This document shows, one piece after another, positions 1-11,175 of a DNA stretch of 64,000 nt. Each line of letters opens with the position of its first letter. Within the stretch, counting starts at the first letter, position 1. Position numbers and translations under genes: made by a program. The notes below the pieces were generated by a model. It worked only from the letters and a program-made list of their open reading frames with translations, did no database searches and was not told the origin of the DNA. This DNA comes from Ctenosaura bakeri (taxonomy: Eukaryota; Chordata; Lepidosauria; Squamata; Iguanidae). The stretch spans positions 124,001 to 188,000 of the forward strand of contig CAOLHI010001246.1 in assembly GCA_948474755.1 (NCBI GenBank), given 5' to 3'.

Positions 1-24
1 TTAAGCCACTGGGCCACATTGTCT
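1..24 (-). repeat. Possible 5' edge of a tRNA-type SINE cut by the window
   Basis: Read on the minus strand, the first bases give a GTGGCCCAGTGGCTTAA string. This resembles the A-box start of Sauria SINEs (GTGGCGCAGTGGTTAA). The body would lie outside the window. Only about 20 bases support it. Confidence 0.25.
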
Positions 25-1179
25 GTTTCCCTCTTCTACCTTTATATTATCACTTTTGAGATATGTTTTAAGCATGGATGCACAGTATGAAACCACTTTA
101 CAATATTGTCTTATTCTCAGTCCCTTTCTTAATAGTTTGTGGAGTTTGCTTTGTTTTAATCTTTTGTAAGTATAATCACCCACATCTTTCCTGGTTAATC
201 ATTACTACATCAAATTCTAGTATTTATGTAAGTGGGATCCTCCTTGCTCCATGTACATCAATTTGTTTCTGCTTTCATTAAACCTGTTAGCTGTTTTGTT
301 GCCTCTTTGCGAGTTTACTTAAGACTCATCATCCTGAACTCCTTCAGAAATATTATATATCTTTTGTCATCTCAACATCCAGACTACCTTTCTGGTTATT
401 CTCTGTCCAGCAATACGTTCTTATTTCTTCTTCTGTTTTTGTTTGACTAAGTGCCAGATTACACTTGAATGGTCACAGCCTGCAGGTTTCTCTGCTTCTT
501 GAGCAGCTTTTTAAATAAAATGCTGTCTCAGCATGTTGTGCTGATTTTTCCCTGTGCAAAGCAGATAACCTTGTTCATTTTTCTTCATTCATCTCTTTCC
601 TGTTATTGTTGGTGTGGTTTTATGACCTTCTTATTGACTCAACTCATTCTCTTTTTAATTGATTTGTCAATAAAGAATAATATACACAAGATTGTCAATG
701 AAAGTGATAGGAAATCCAGTAGGTGTCTGAGCTATAGCTGATCATGTGAGGGATATAATTGAACACTGAAGCATTCAGTATCCTCCCCCTCCCCCTTAAC
801 ATGAAATCATTTCCAGTTTCTGGAAACCAGCCCTGCTGATTTTCAATTGAGCAAACTAAATCAGCTAATCTGCTTCCTGTCAAGTAGAAGTCAAGTGCAG
901 GTACAAGTTTTTCAGAAAGAAGTTCCCTCTGGTAGAAAAACATATTCCAAGTGTCTTTTGAGATCATTAGTGTAAATATATGATGATACTATAAACTGTA
1001 AATGACATCTCACATTTAAAGGATTTTGCTAAAATGTCTCAGCAATAAAATACATTATCTGTCTAAACCAACTGTCATAAAGCTATAACTTAAAACATCA
1101 TAGTTCACATTTGACTTTGACTTTTATCTGTTAAGAGCTAGCTCTCTTAAGAACACAAGGTCCTTTACTATAGCTGAGT
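25..1179. other. No recognised feature
   Basis: AT-rich DNA with only short ORFs that have no recognisable domain, no splice-bounded open frame of note and no clear repeat. Probably intron or intergenic. Confidence 0.6.
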
Positions 1180-1425
1180 GATGGAAGATTCAGGACAGAT
1201 AAAAAGAAGTACATAGTCACATAGCAGATTGTTAAACTATGGAATTTACCACCATGTAGACTGGATGACTTTAAAGCGTGATTAAACAAATTCATAGAGT
1301 ACAAAGCTGACAATAGTTACTACTCATAATACATATTTTTGAATACCACTTATTGGGAACATGAATGGGAGAGCTCATGTTACACTGCTCTGCTTGTGGG
1401 CTTTTGTGTGGGAAGGCTGTGTCAG
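1180..1425 (+). repeat. CR1-like LINE 3' fragment
   Basis: The text runs through strings familiar from the 3' part of reptile CR1-like elements: a GATTCAGGACAGATAAAAAG stretch, then a TTAAACTATGGAATTT stretch, an ATTAAACAAATTCATAGAG stretch, and GCTTGTGGGCTTT near 1396. The match is to a remembered consensus. The copy is diverged and stops short of the usual 3' end. A separate fragment of what follows in the consensus occurs at 2174-2222. Confidence 0.6.
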
Positions 1426-1559
1426 AGCACTCATAGTCTAGCATCTCTGTAACCTGAAAGAAACAGTATAATTATTTTTATGCCCTGCTTTGTAAAGGCT
1501 TGAACTCTGTTTTATATAATGTCAGTCGAATTAAACTCCTGTTTGCAGTTAACAAAAGG

Positions 1560-1722
1560 ATATACTATTTTTGCTGGCATATAAGACTTGCTTTTCCTCC
1601 AAAAAAATACTGTTTGAAAATGGGGTGCGTCTTATACGCTGATGTGTCTTATACATTGGAAAATATTATAAATGAAGTGCGTCTTATACACAGGTGAGTC
1701 TTATACACCGATAAATATGGTA
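1560..1722. mobile_element. Short palindromic DNA transposon (MITE)
   Basis: The two ends are imperfect inverted repeats. The left end reads TATACTATTTTTGC...GCATATAAGAC. The right end, complemented, reads TACCATATTTATCGGTGTATAAGAC. The motif GTCTTATAC recurs four times inside (1630-1705). There is no coding capacity. The superfamily is not assigned, and no convincing target-site duplication is visible. Confidence 0.6.
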
Positions 1723-2173
1723 CTAAAAGTGGCTTAGGATGGCAGTCAACAACAGACCCATCTGAGAGAGAAGTACACCTTTTCAGTGATGAGGTTGAGC
1801 CTTTAATAGCTGGGTTCTTACCATTTATGTAAGCCCTGGTTCTCAGCCTTCCACAAGTTTTAGCCTCTGTATTTAGAATGTCTTTTCTGGAAACCTGTCC
1901 CTTCTTTTTTCCATGATTTTCTGCCACTGTTTACTTCTTGCAACTTTTTCTTCTGTCATCTGAATAGTCCGGATAAGCCTATTCAGACTTATTACTCCCA
2001 CCTCTTCTTAGGTGTGTTCTAACATCTCACTGATTAGCTGGTTGCTCACTTGAAAGTTGGACTCTCAGCAAGGATTGCTTATCATAGATGTTTCAGCCAA
2101 GGCTTATTGCCAGCACACACTGGCTTGTGCAAATGCCGGGCCTTTCATCCATCTGCTTCTCTCTTGGTAAGTG
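1723..2173. other. No recognised feature
   Basis: Unique-looking DNA between the palindromic element and the second CR1 fragment. No credible coding frame. Confidence 0.5.
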
Positions 2174-2222
2174 ACAGCTTCCCATAGGCATCTGGTTGTC
2201 CACTGTGGTAACAGGCCTTTAG
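2174..2222 (+). repeat. Second CR1-like 3' fragment
   Basis: Contains CTTCCCATAGGCATCTGGTT followed by a CCACTGTGGTAACAGG stretch. This is the part of the CR1-like 3' region expected just downstream of the point where the 1180-1425 fragment ends. It may be the same copy split by about 750 bases, or an independent remnant. Confidence 0.5.
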
Positions 2223-2884
2223 TATAAACCAGCATAGCTTTTATATTCTTATCTAGGTCAATTCCATTTCAGATCTAGTTTATTATAAAACTTAATGTTG
2301 CTGTTACATCTTGAAATACCACCAATCTACACCTTGCCTCTCAAGAATAAATAGCCCTAACCTTATGTCAAAGTATAGACAAGGATAGATTCTTCTTAAG
2401 AAAAAGTACTTTCTCACTTTTACTTTTTTCAGTATTTGAGGGAATTGTGGGCAGAATGGAAGTTTCTACACTGCAGACTTTTTATCTTTTACTTGGTGTG
2501 GTTGGAAACCATGTACTGATAAACTGTGCCCCTTTTCAGTATTTTCAAAGAGGTTGCACTTGTGATTGTAACAATCCTGAGCTATTTCTCTGGTAGCAAA
2601 TAATGTCTTAGTGGATAGAATTTTTTTTAAACATTTCCTGTCATCACACCTAAGAAACAACCCACTAAAATACCTGTTTTCACAACTTGTGCAAAAGCAG
2701 TCCTCTTGTCCTAAGTAACATGGCATCCTAAACTTCTTTAGAAATGTGGGAATATGTTGTGCTTTTTTTCACCCTGGATCATACTTAATTATTGAGGTGC
2801 CTCAGCTAAGTGATCATCTTAATTTAAGAAAAGTTCTAATTGTGCAGCATTAAAAAAGCCTTAATAAACTCCTTGGTAAGCTTA
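2223..2884. other. No recognised feature
   Basis: AT-rich and unique-looking. The minus-strand ORF at 2466-2726 has no recognisable domain. Confidence 0.5.
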
Positions 2885-3111
2885 AATACCCTAAAGGCGC
2901 CAAGTCCTGTCTGTTCTTGGAAGCTAAGCAGGGTCAGTCCTGGTTAGTAGATAGAGAGGAAGACTGCCAGTGAATTCCAGGTGTTGTGGGCTATATTTCA
3001 GAGAAAGGAACTGGCAAAGCCACCTCTTTCTTTCTCTAAACCCTGTGATATTCATGGGGTTGCCATAAGTTGACAGGTGACATCAGGGCACATATATACA
3101 TACATACATAT
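2885..3111 (+). mobile_element. 5S rRNA-derived SINE (5S-Sauria type)
   Basis: The first about 115 bases follow vertebrate 5S rRNA. They include GAAGCTAAGCAGGGTCAG (internal control region, box C area), CCTGGTTAGTA, and a diverged copy of the CCAGGTGCTGTAGGC end (CCAGGTGTTGTGGGC). A middle region with GGCAAAGCCACCTCT follows, then a tail GGGGTTGCCATAAGTTGACA that resembles the 3' end of BovB/RTE LINEs, ending in (CATA)n. This is a retroposed copy, not a 5S gene. The rRNA part is mutated and fused to LINE-type sequence. Confidence 0.9.
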
Positions 3112-4734
3112 GCTATCAACTGCCCCACAAGGTAGTACTTTTTTCTGTATAAGTGTTTCTAAGCACAAGAACATGATGGCCAAAGATACAAATAGGAGAT
3201 GTATGATTGACACTCTGAAGCTTGATAAAAATTAAAAGCAGTCAGAAGAGTAGAAGCCGTGTAATGCATGAAGCTAAGACAGAACATATGAAATATATAA
3301 GAAATATACAGGTCTTCAATGCAAGAAACAGTGTTTTTTGGTTGCAGGGTGAATAAGGAATTTCAGAAAGCATTTTCTTCAGGGGAAATAGAAAGGGCTT
3401 CAGGAAAACATCTTGCAGCGATAATCTGACTCAGTGCATACCCTTGGCTGCTTTTAACAATTTTTAAAAAAATCATATACTTATGAGAGATCCAGTAACA
3501 GATCTTCTGACTTTTTTTACTTTGGACCAGAGATGATTAGCCATCATACTGAACTAATCATACTAAAGCCATTGGCTAGAATTTATATTTACTTGGCAAT
3601 TCTGTTCTGCTTCTCAGTTGTGGTAGACATAGCTCTGTTTCTGTCAAGTTTGACCTAACAAATCATTCTAAAGTAACCCGAACATTCTTCCTTTACACGA
3701 TTTCCCCTCTAGGAATTTTTCTCCATGAGAATATGTTAATACTTGATGTTAAGTCTTTTTAGAATTTATTTAGTGCATTTATATTTTTCCTTTGTACCAA
3801 CCTGGTTGATGCTGCTATCAAAATTAGCATTATACAAGGCAACTGACAACAATATAATAAAGGTGACAGCTAATGTAAGAAACATTTGTATGGAACTTGA
3901 TTCTTAATTGAAATTTGGAGCTGGATTTCACACCTGCTTTCAAGATGTTAAAGTTTTTCAGTGTCATTGATGGAAAGTGGGTGGAATTTGTGATTTCCTT
4001 TACCTCTGGCAGTCTGCAGTAATAGGAGCAATAGAAATTGAAGGGTCTCTGAAATGAATGATAGTATGCATATTTCATACATTGAGATTACATAACAATT
4101 GTGATTACGTAGCTGCATCATTCTCCGTTTTCCTCGTCTGTAGTTTATACTGGTAGTAAAGAGAAACAGGTGAGCAAAATCGTGCTTTACAAAAATGTTA
4201 TGACACAGTGAAGAAATAGTAGAGAACAAGATGTTCTTAACATGGTTTGGTGGCTTATTGTTTTTTGTTTTGTTGTTGTTTCACATATACCATTGTACCT
4301 GTAGCATATGCATATGATAAACAAATACATGCAAGGATTAGATACGACTTCTGTTAAGTGTAGATACAGTGACCTTATTGCCACTGTATAGTGCATGAAA
4401 CTAAGACAGAATGAATTAAATACATAAGATGCTTACATTATGCTGAATTAAATTTCCATTTTATTTAGTCCAGATCTCTTCAAATCAAACCTGAGTTAGA
4501 CATTGTTCTTGTCTTTATTTTTATCTTTATTGGGTTATAAAAGAAAGAGCTGATTTGGTCTAGTGTCCAATTTCAGCTCTCCAGAGTTACATTCTAGACT
4601 TGCTGCTTAATACCTTTTAGCTGGAGATACCAGTGGATGGTATTTATATGGTTTAATCTATCCACTGCACTACAATTTTAAAAGTTACAATTAAAGTTCT
4701 CTCACAACAGTATTTTGCAGTTAGATAATGTATG
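3112..4734. other. No recognised feature
   Basis: AT-rich, unique-looking DNA. Overlapping minus-strand ORFs between 3830 and 4396 are short and low in complexity, with no domain or splice context. Confidence 0.5.
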
Positions 4735-4850
4735 CCTATTTTGTATTGTTTTAACCTATTTAGAGTTATTTTACACCACCCTGAGAATTTATGATATAGG
4801 ACAGGACAGCAATATTTTAATTAATTAATACAGTAAAATAAATGAATATT
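4735..4850 (+). repeat. LINE 3' end (L2/CR1 type), diverged
   Basis: TTGTTTTAACCTATTTAGAG is followed by CACCACCCTGAGAA, a purine-rich stretch and a TTAATTAATA/AATAAATGA tail. This resembles the 'GCCCTGAGCC...GGTATATAAATAAA' endings of squamate L2-type LINEs. Short and old. Confidence 0.45.
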
Positions 4851-4890
4851 TTTAAATAATAATATTCAAGCTCTACACTGAATTCTCTCA

Positions 4891-4922
4891 GGTATTAGAT
4901 AACGTAGGTATTAGATAACATA
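4891..4922. repeat. 16-bp tandem duplication
   Basis: GGTATTAGATAACGTA (4891-4906) is followed directly by GGTATTAGATAACATA (4907-4922), with one mismatch. Confidence 0.9.
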
Positions 4923-5183
4923 GATGAACAGCTAGTAGTTTAATTTGACTTCTCCTTCAGAGATATCAGCAACGTATAATCTTATGCTGTAACTCTTCTC
5001 CCTGTGGTTTCATTCTGCATGGGTGCCATGCAGAGATTCATAATTGTCTTTATGTAGAAGCATTCAGTTACTTTAGCTCCAGCCTATACTTTGCTGTTAA
5101 CCTATCACATTACTGTTTAGTCTAGATGGATGACTAGGGGTTGGCTACTAAGGCTGTTATTCTGGATCAGGTACAGCCATCCT

Positions 5184-5282
5184 GGTCCTTTCAGATGTTT
5201 GTATTACAATATCCATAAGCCCTAGCTAATATGAGCAATTTGTATGGATTGTGGGTCTTTTAGTCCACAGTGTCTGGAGGTC
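5184..5282. repeat. Diverged palindromic 'CTCCCAGCA' family copy
   Basis: The left half reads TTCAGATGTTTGTATTACAA. The right half reads GGATTGTGGG...TAGTCCACAGTGTCTGGAGG. Together they form the inverted layout of a short repeat common in reptile DNA that begins CCCTCCAGATGTTG and contains ACAACTCCCAGCA. Four better copies lie elsewhere in the window. Probably a non-autonomous DNA transposon. Confidence 0.45.
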
Positions 5283-8200
5283 ACTATGTTTTCTGATCTC
5301 CTTTAGAGATGAAACTTCAGGAATTCAGTATTGACTTTTTTTTTTTTTTGGCCAGTGTGTATTTGTCATGATTTGAGTATCAGCTGGTAAATGAGTTAGT
5401 TCTGTTCCTATGGTGCATGTGTTTGTATGAAACACATACAGATGAATGAACGTGTGCTTACCCTTTTCAGTGGATTATCCAGTTCTTTCCCTAGGAACTT
5501 TGGCTTAAACTGTGCTTTTATGTTTCCATAGGACTAATTAAATATTTTCTAGATAAGTGAAATCTTTCATTAACATTTTGTTCTCCTCCCAGTGCTTATG
5601 AAGCTGAATGTATAGTTCTAAAATCGCCTGACTTTGCAAGAAAAACAATGGAAAATGGGACTCATTAAAATAGTAACAAAAAAAATTGAAATAGATTTTC
5701 TGCAGAATGTATCAGAAAGAGTGTTGATGTAGTGATTGCATGCAATAGTTTATTTGATTAGTTATTTTGTGGAATAATTTAAAGACAGTTACCCATAATT
5801 TACGCTTCTAAATCCTGTTTGTGCGGTCACCTATATAGTCAAGTTAATTTTTCCTTTCAGATTCCAAGCTGGAATTTGTAGGACTAGCTCTATACATTCT
5901 CAGATTTTGCATCTGGAGTAAGCTGCTTGGTTTTCTGATGTTTTTACAGAAATTTGCAAATCATTTAATTTTAATATTTGTGTATGAGATTTACCCTCGG
6001 TTGTGCCCTTTTCAATTTTTTCCCCATCATTTCCTTGTTTTGATTGCTGGTTGTTTTCTTGATTTAAGGTTTTTAAAAATAGCAGTCAGTTATATTTTAA
6101 TTTCTTTCTACATGATAGAAACCAATTTACATCAATATATTTAATAATCACTTTTGCACCTTCTGCTCAAACTGATATTTGAGTTATGGCAGAGGGGGAC
6201 CCAATAAAACATTGCTCAGTAAATGCAACATTGGCAAACATACTTGGTATTGCTGGCAATTTTGTGATTTCAGTTTTGTTTTGTTTTGTTTTGGAGCTTA
6301 TTTGCCCACAAAGCGGACCAAACCCCTTTTGTGAGATGAAAGAACTTCAGAATAATCACAATGGATATGCAACTCAGAAAAGAGGGTGACTGAGAATGAA
6401 GGCAAAACGCTGCTGTATTCTGAATTAAGAAATCATTCCAAGTATTATTTTTATTTTTTGAGAAGTGGCCTAAAATCTAGTGAAATCTTGCTTTGCTCAA
6501 CAAAAAAGTTCAGTTTTGCGTACTTTTTCTCAGTAGCCTTCCTATGTCACATGTATTTCTACTATCTTCACCTAACTACTGTAATATTGTGCTTATAAAT
6601 TCATATTTTCATTCTTGCAACTCTACCACATTGATGCCAAAAGTTTCATGCTCCTTTGTCCAGAGCAGTCAATTGTTTTTGGCTGTTCCTTTGGCTACTC
6701 AAAATGCCCTTCTGAAGTTCTATAAGAGGAGTTTTTCATGTGACTGTTACTATTGCAGTAGTTTAAACGACCTGAAATACAGAATGGAGAGCCATTCTCT
6801 TACTTCTCAATCCTAACTAATCACATTTGCTGGGGGAAAGGGCAATATAGGCATTATGACTTAAAATGTTGGCTTCTGGAAATTCTTTTCCTTTAGTAAC
6901 TCTGAATACAGCAGCATATTATTTAAAAGTTTGGTATAGTAACTTTATATCGAATGTAATACTCACTAATTGAAAGGTTTAATTCTAGCCATTTAGTTTT
7001 ATCTAGTCCTTTAGAAAGTTAATTGTTTATGTGTGTTTTATGTTAAAGAGAGAAGCTATTAAAATATGAATAAATAAATGAAATCGTGCGTGCAGTTTTC
7101 TCTTATTTCCTAAAAGGCTTAAATGGCCACATTGCATTCTTGTTTCCACTAATCCAGCAGAATGTTGTGTGCTGAAATGAGTGCAGAATGCTTAACTGAC
7201 AAAACAGAATTTGCTTTATGGTTTAGCCTTTGCTAATGTTCTATAAAATACTACTTAAATAGATACGGATGATAATTATTAAAACTGATGACCTCAAGTT
7301 GCCTTATCTGCCTTATTCAAAGATAATAGACACAGAGAAACGATGGTTTAATTATCACCTAATATTTGTTCTAAATTAATTTCAGCGCTGTTAGGCTGAA
7401 TCTGCAGTGATGAAGCAATTAAAACCATTATCTGGTCACTCAAACAAGAGCCTTACTAGTTAAACTCAGTATTTTGTTATTCTGCTGGGTGCTTAATGCC
7501 TGAGGAGATGAACTAAACAAAATAAAAGTTTAAAATAAATTAATATAAATTATACTGTGCTTTGATAGTTAGCAAATTAATGAATCATTTCAAATTATAA
7601 ATGTAATTCTGCGCTATAAATCCTCCAGAAAAATCCTGATTTGTCTTGAAAGTTAGGGTCAAGTAAAGACAAGATTCTACAAGGGAAGCATCCTTGTAGA
7701 TTATGATTTGTGTCCTAATCCCAAAATATATAAATACCCCATTCCATTGGCTAGCCTTATCTTGTTGCTGCAGTGTGACCATGGACAGGATTGGTCTCAG
7801 TAAACATACAGCACAGAATTCTGTGTCTCTCTAGCCCACTCTGTCCTCTTTGTTTTCTGTATATAAAGACTAGTATCTGTAATGTTACCAGCACGACAAG
7901 TGGAGAATATGGTATATATTACACAATTTGCATTCACTGTGCTTTAGTAGGGTTGGAGCAGAAATTTGTGGTCTTTTCCTCCTATTTCTGTACAGTGATG
8001 TTCTTAACTTGGCAAATTCCTCCTATATTACATGGAGAAACTCTTCTTTACTACATGATTAGTCATATTTGTAATGCTATGGATAAAATAAAGTTAGGTT
8101 GCTGAAAGAGGATAGTGGCCATCTAGATCTATTTTTGAATAAAATGGATTATCTGGATCCATTTCCATTCCAATTCCTCCCTGTGTGGACACTGAGATAG

Positions 8201-8373
8201 CCTTGATTTGCCCTGATGGATGACTTTAGGAGAGAATTAGAGTGAGTGTGGTCAAGTTTCTTTTATAGCTCGATATCTAAATACTGAAAAGAGCATCTCT
8301 TCTTATGCTAGCCTGCCAATACCTCAACAGTCTATTCAAAGTTGCAGTGGGGGAAGAAGTTGTGAGAAATAAC
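5283..8373. other. Repeat-poor interval
   Basis: No clear transposon apart from a T14 run at 5336-5349 and a short (TTTTG)n run near 6275-6293. ORFs here are AT-rich with no domains. A very weak candidate exon at 5861-5917 is listed separately. Confidence 0.5.
5861..5917 (+). CDS. Weak candidate 57-bp internal exon
   Basis: A pyrimidine tract and CAG (5851-5860) are followed by 57 bases and GTAAGC (5918 on). The frame starting at base 3 is open and would encode SKLEFVGLALYILRFCIW, hydrophobic enough for a membrane segment. Entry and exit phases are both 1. Two of the three frames are open, and 57 bases is short, so chance is a real explanation. Its exit phase does not fit directly to the candidate exon at 39768. 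The protein is not recognised. Confidence 0.18.
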
Positions 8374-8431
8374 CCTTCCTTCCTTCCTTCCTTCCTTCCT
8401 TCCTTCCTTCCTTCCTTCCTTCCTTCCTTCC
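8374..8431. repeat. (CCTT)n microsatellite
   Basis: About 14 uninterrupted copies of the tetranucleotide CCTT. The purity suggests a variable locus. Confidence 0.98.
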
Positions 8432-10663
8432 ACAAAGCAATTTATTTATCCAAAAAGTCAAAATGGAGCAAAGTTTAGATATTTGAAAATCAGACAGTGT
8501 CACATTTTAGATGGGAAATCAATTTATTACCATCAGCACTAATACTTGAAATTGTTAACTTGCTCAGCATTCATTGGTTAACTTGTGAATGAAAATTCTA
8601 CATTGGGGCACACCATGGGATTTACTGAGACTGACATAGAGGTTTTCATGTTTGATTTGAGGGGCACATTTTATTATCGGCTTCTTCAAAGCGACTCTTT
8701 TTGTCCTTTTAAAATTGCCTTCCTTCGACCTAGATTTTTTTTCTTTTTGCCAGATGCCCATAACATGTTTGTTGTTTAAGAATGGTAGGAATCCTAGTAA
8801 TCTTGCAAGTAACTATCAAGCTGGGGAAGGCTGTCCTAAAGCATGAGATCCCCATCTTACAACTTCTTCAGTTAAATGTTTAACCAATCAGCATCTCTCT
8901 TTACTTTCTACCTCACCAACACTCTTCAAATACCTTGTTTGTTGAAAGTTAATAAGGAATTATGTATTTTATTTACTCGTCTCAAATGCAGCAGTATCTA
9001 GATAGTTACAAAGTTCAGTCTATGAATTAAAGATGGAGAATTTGTAATCAGAAATGCCTTTGGGCATATGCAAAACACTTTATTGCACAACTGAATCACT
9101 GTGTTTCTTCTGCAGTGACTCCCTCCTCAATCCCAATAAAGAATTGTCATTTGCAAAGATCAATGGAAGAGCATGCAGGAGCCAGGATTCCCAAAATCTG
9201 TGGCATCTAACATACCAGCTAGTTGTATTGATTGTATTTTAAACCTTAATTTAAAGTAAGGAGTGGAGAAGAAAGTCCTGGAGTGGATAAAAAACAGAAT
9301 AGAGGACATAGGGAGAGAGGAAGGGAAGAAGCCAAAGGAAAAGGAAAAGAGAGAGGTTTGTTTTTTGTTTTTTACTTAACTACCTAAGTCCATAGCATTG
9401 TACAAACAACAGTATTACAGTCCACTCAAAATCATCTGTACAAGATTGTCTATCAGACAGTAAAGTAATAATAAAGTAGGAGAAATTACTGGTGAGAGTC
9501 ACAATGCTCTCCCATCTCACTGAAAGATTCCAACAGTTTCCTTCCATATAGGCCTTTTGCAGAACTGCCTTTCAGACTTAAAAGGTCTAACATTCTGGAA
9601 GAGCTCTGGCTACTTGATGAGAACATTCCTATCCACTTTGCCGTAATTCCATTCCAGGACCTACTTCCTCCCACCTGCCTGCATTCTTTGATGGGCATTT
9701 CTTCTGCTGTTATTATCTGATCTCCAAAAAGTTTTCTTTCTTTATTTTTTTTCTCTCTCACTCTCTCACTCATGCTTTCTCTCTCCCCATCACAGATTAG
9801 TGTGCTTGACAACAGAGGCATGTGATGAATTTCATCCAGTGCGAATGTATCTTCTCCTGAGACAGCAGGCCTCTTTTACTGAATCTGAGAGAGGGAGAGT
9901 CATACATACTGAGAAATTCTAGCAACCAAATCCATTAAAACATTTTTTTAGAAAACCTTGGTGTTAATTGGGAAATAGAATTAAGTTAATTCACTGCAAA
10001 GTTATAATGAGATACTGACTAAACAAGTTAATTAACTGGTTACTTCCAAGCTTTTCAATTGCACAATTGCTGATCCAACCTTACCGTATTGAAACCACTT
10101 GGTAAGTCAGTCACCTATATCATCCTTCCAAGTGAACACTCTTGTAAAAAGAAAGATGATCTTTCAGGTAAACTGGTAGTATGTATATGTCAATAGCAAC
10201 ATCTTGCTAAGGCTAATGAAAAATTATGCCAAATCATTTTTATGCAATGTACAGTTTGGCCATTGCCTATGATTTCTGCTGGTTTAAGTGTGGCCTTAGC
10301 TTTTCATTTTTCACATCTGTAGCACAGAGTAGTGTGAGCATGAGCAAAATGTGGATAAGGAACTACTGGTAATTCTGTGGGTGTTGGAATCAGCAAGGAT
10401 TTCTGAATCATGTTACTTAATAAACGAAACGACTGCTGCTTCCTATTATTATGCTGAAGTTAAGAAAGCTTGGAGGTTTTGTGTGGAAGGGCTATGAATT
10501 CCATCCAGTTTCTGTCAGTCAAAGCAGATTCCTGGGCACAGAATTCATTAGCTGCAAGTGTACTTCTTTTATGGTTGGTTGATAGAGCTGAGGTTCTAGA
10601 CTAAACAAAAAACAAAGTAAATCCAAAATCTGAAATTTCCCACCCTGGTTTGTTTATTGCTTA
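8432..10663. other. No recognised gene; purine-rich patch
   Basis: A purine-rich run lies at about 9300-9356, and a TC-rich run at about 9750-9790. The rest is unique-looking AT-rich DNA. The minus-strand ORF at 9486-9821 has a low-complexity E/R-rich N-terminal half caused by the TC-rich run. Confidence 0.5.
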
Positions 10664-11175
10664 TCTACTATATAAAAATCAATGTTTGTCTGTTTGTCTG
10701 CGTCAGGCAGGTGAAGACCTCATATGATTGGCTGTGTGAGGCAAGAAGACCTCATATGATAGGGTGGCTGTGAAGATTCCATGGAACCCTGGGGTTGGCA
10801 GTTCAGGGCGGGGCCTTTAGAATTCTCAGCCAGAGAGCTCAGGCCAATTGCTATGGAGATGAGGCCTAGCAGGCAAGGAGGAGGACACTGTATGCCCCTC
10901 AGGAACCTAAACTCTGTATGTAAACAACTTTGAATGCAGATTGGATTGGGGAATATAGGGAAAAGTTACAGGTACTGGAATAGGTCAGTTGCTATGGAGA
11001 TGAGGCCTAGCAGCAAGGAGGAAGACAGTGTATTCGCTCAGGAACCCTAACTGTGTATAAATAACTCTGAATACAAATTGCATTGGGAAATATGGGGAAA
11101 AGTTACAGGTACTGAAGAAAACAGTTTGGTGAGTTCTTAAATAAAATCCCGGGCAACACTGGGTATATTCACTAT
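10664..11175 (+). mobile_element. Non-autonomous Helitron
   Basis: The 5' end, TCTACTATATAAAAATC, begins with the TC expected of Helitrons. The base before it is A, fitting insertion between A and T. The 3' end has a short hairpin (CCCGGG...CTGGG at 11148-11163) about ten bases before a terminal CTAT at 11172-11175, followed by T. CTAT is a degenerate form of the usual CTRR. No Rep/helicase coding is present. The body holds a repeated 'GACCTCATATGAT' motif near 10719 and 10749 and two tandem copies of an about 135-bp unit. Family knowledge used: TC...CTRR ends, 3' hairpin, no target duplication. Confidence 0.78.
10842..11116 (+). repeat. Two tandem about 135-bp units inside the Helitron
   Basis: Unit 1 (10842-10979) and unit 2 (10983-11116) both run from GGYCARTTGCTATGGAGATG through GAGGCCTAGCA, GGAGGA, AACTCTGAAT-like and GGGGAAAAGTTACAGGTACTG strings. 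They differ by scattered substitutions and small indels, so the duplication is not recent. Confidence 0.92.

Noticed and set aside
2885..3000. 5S rRNA gene
   Set aside because: 5S-like, but mutated at many sites and fused to a LINE-type tail. It is the head of a SINE.
9105..9242. Exon-like segment after TTCTTCTGCAG
   Set aside because: Open frame to a stop, but no usable upstream partner, an AATAAA sits inside the frame, and the encoded peptide is unrecognised.
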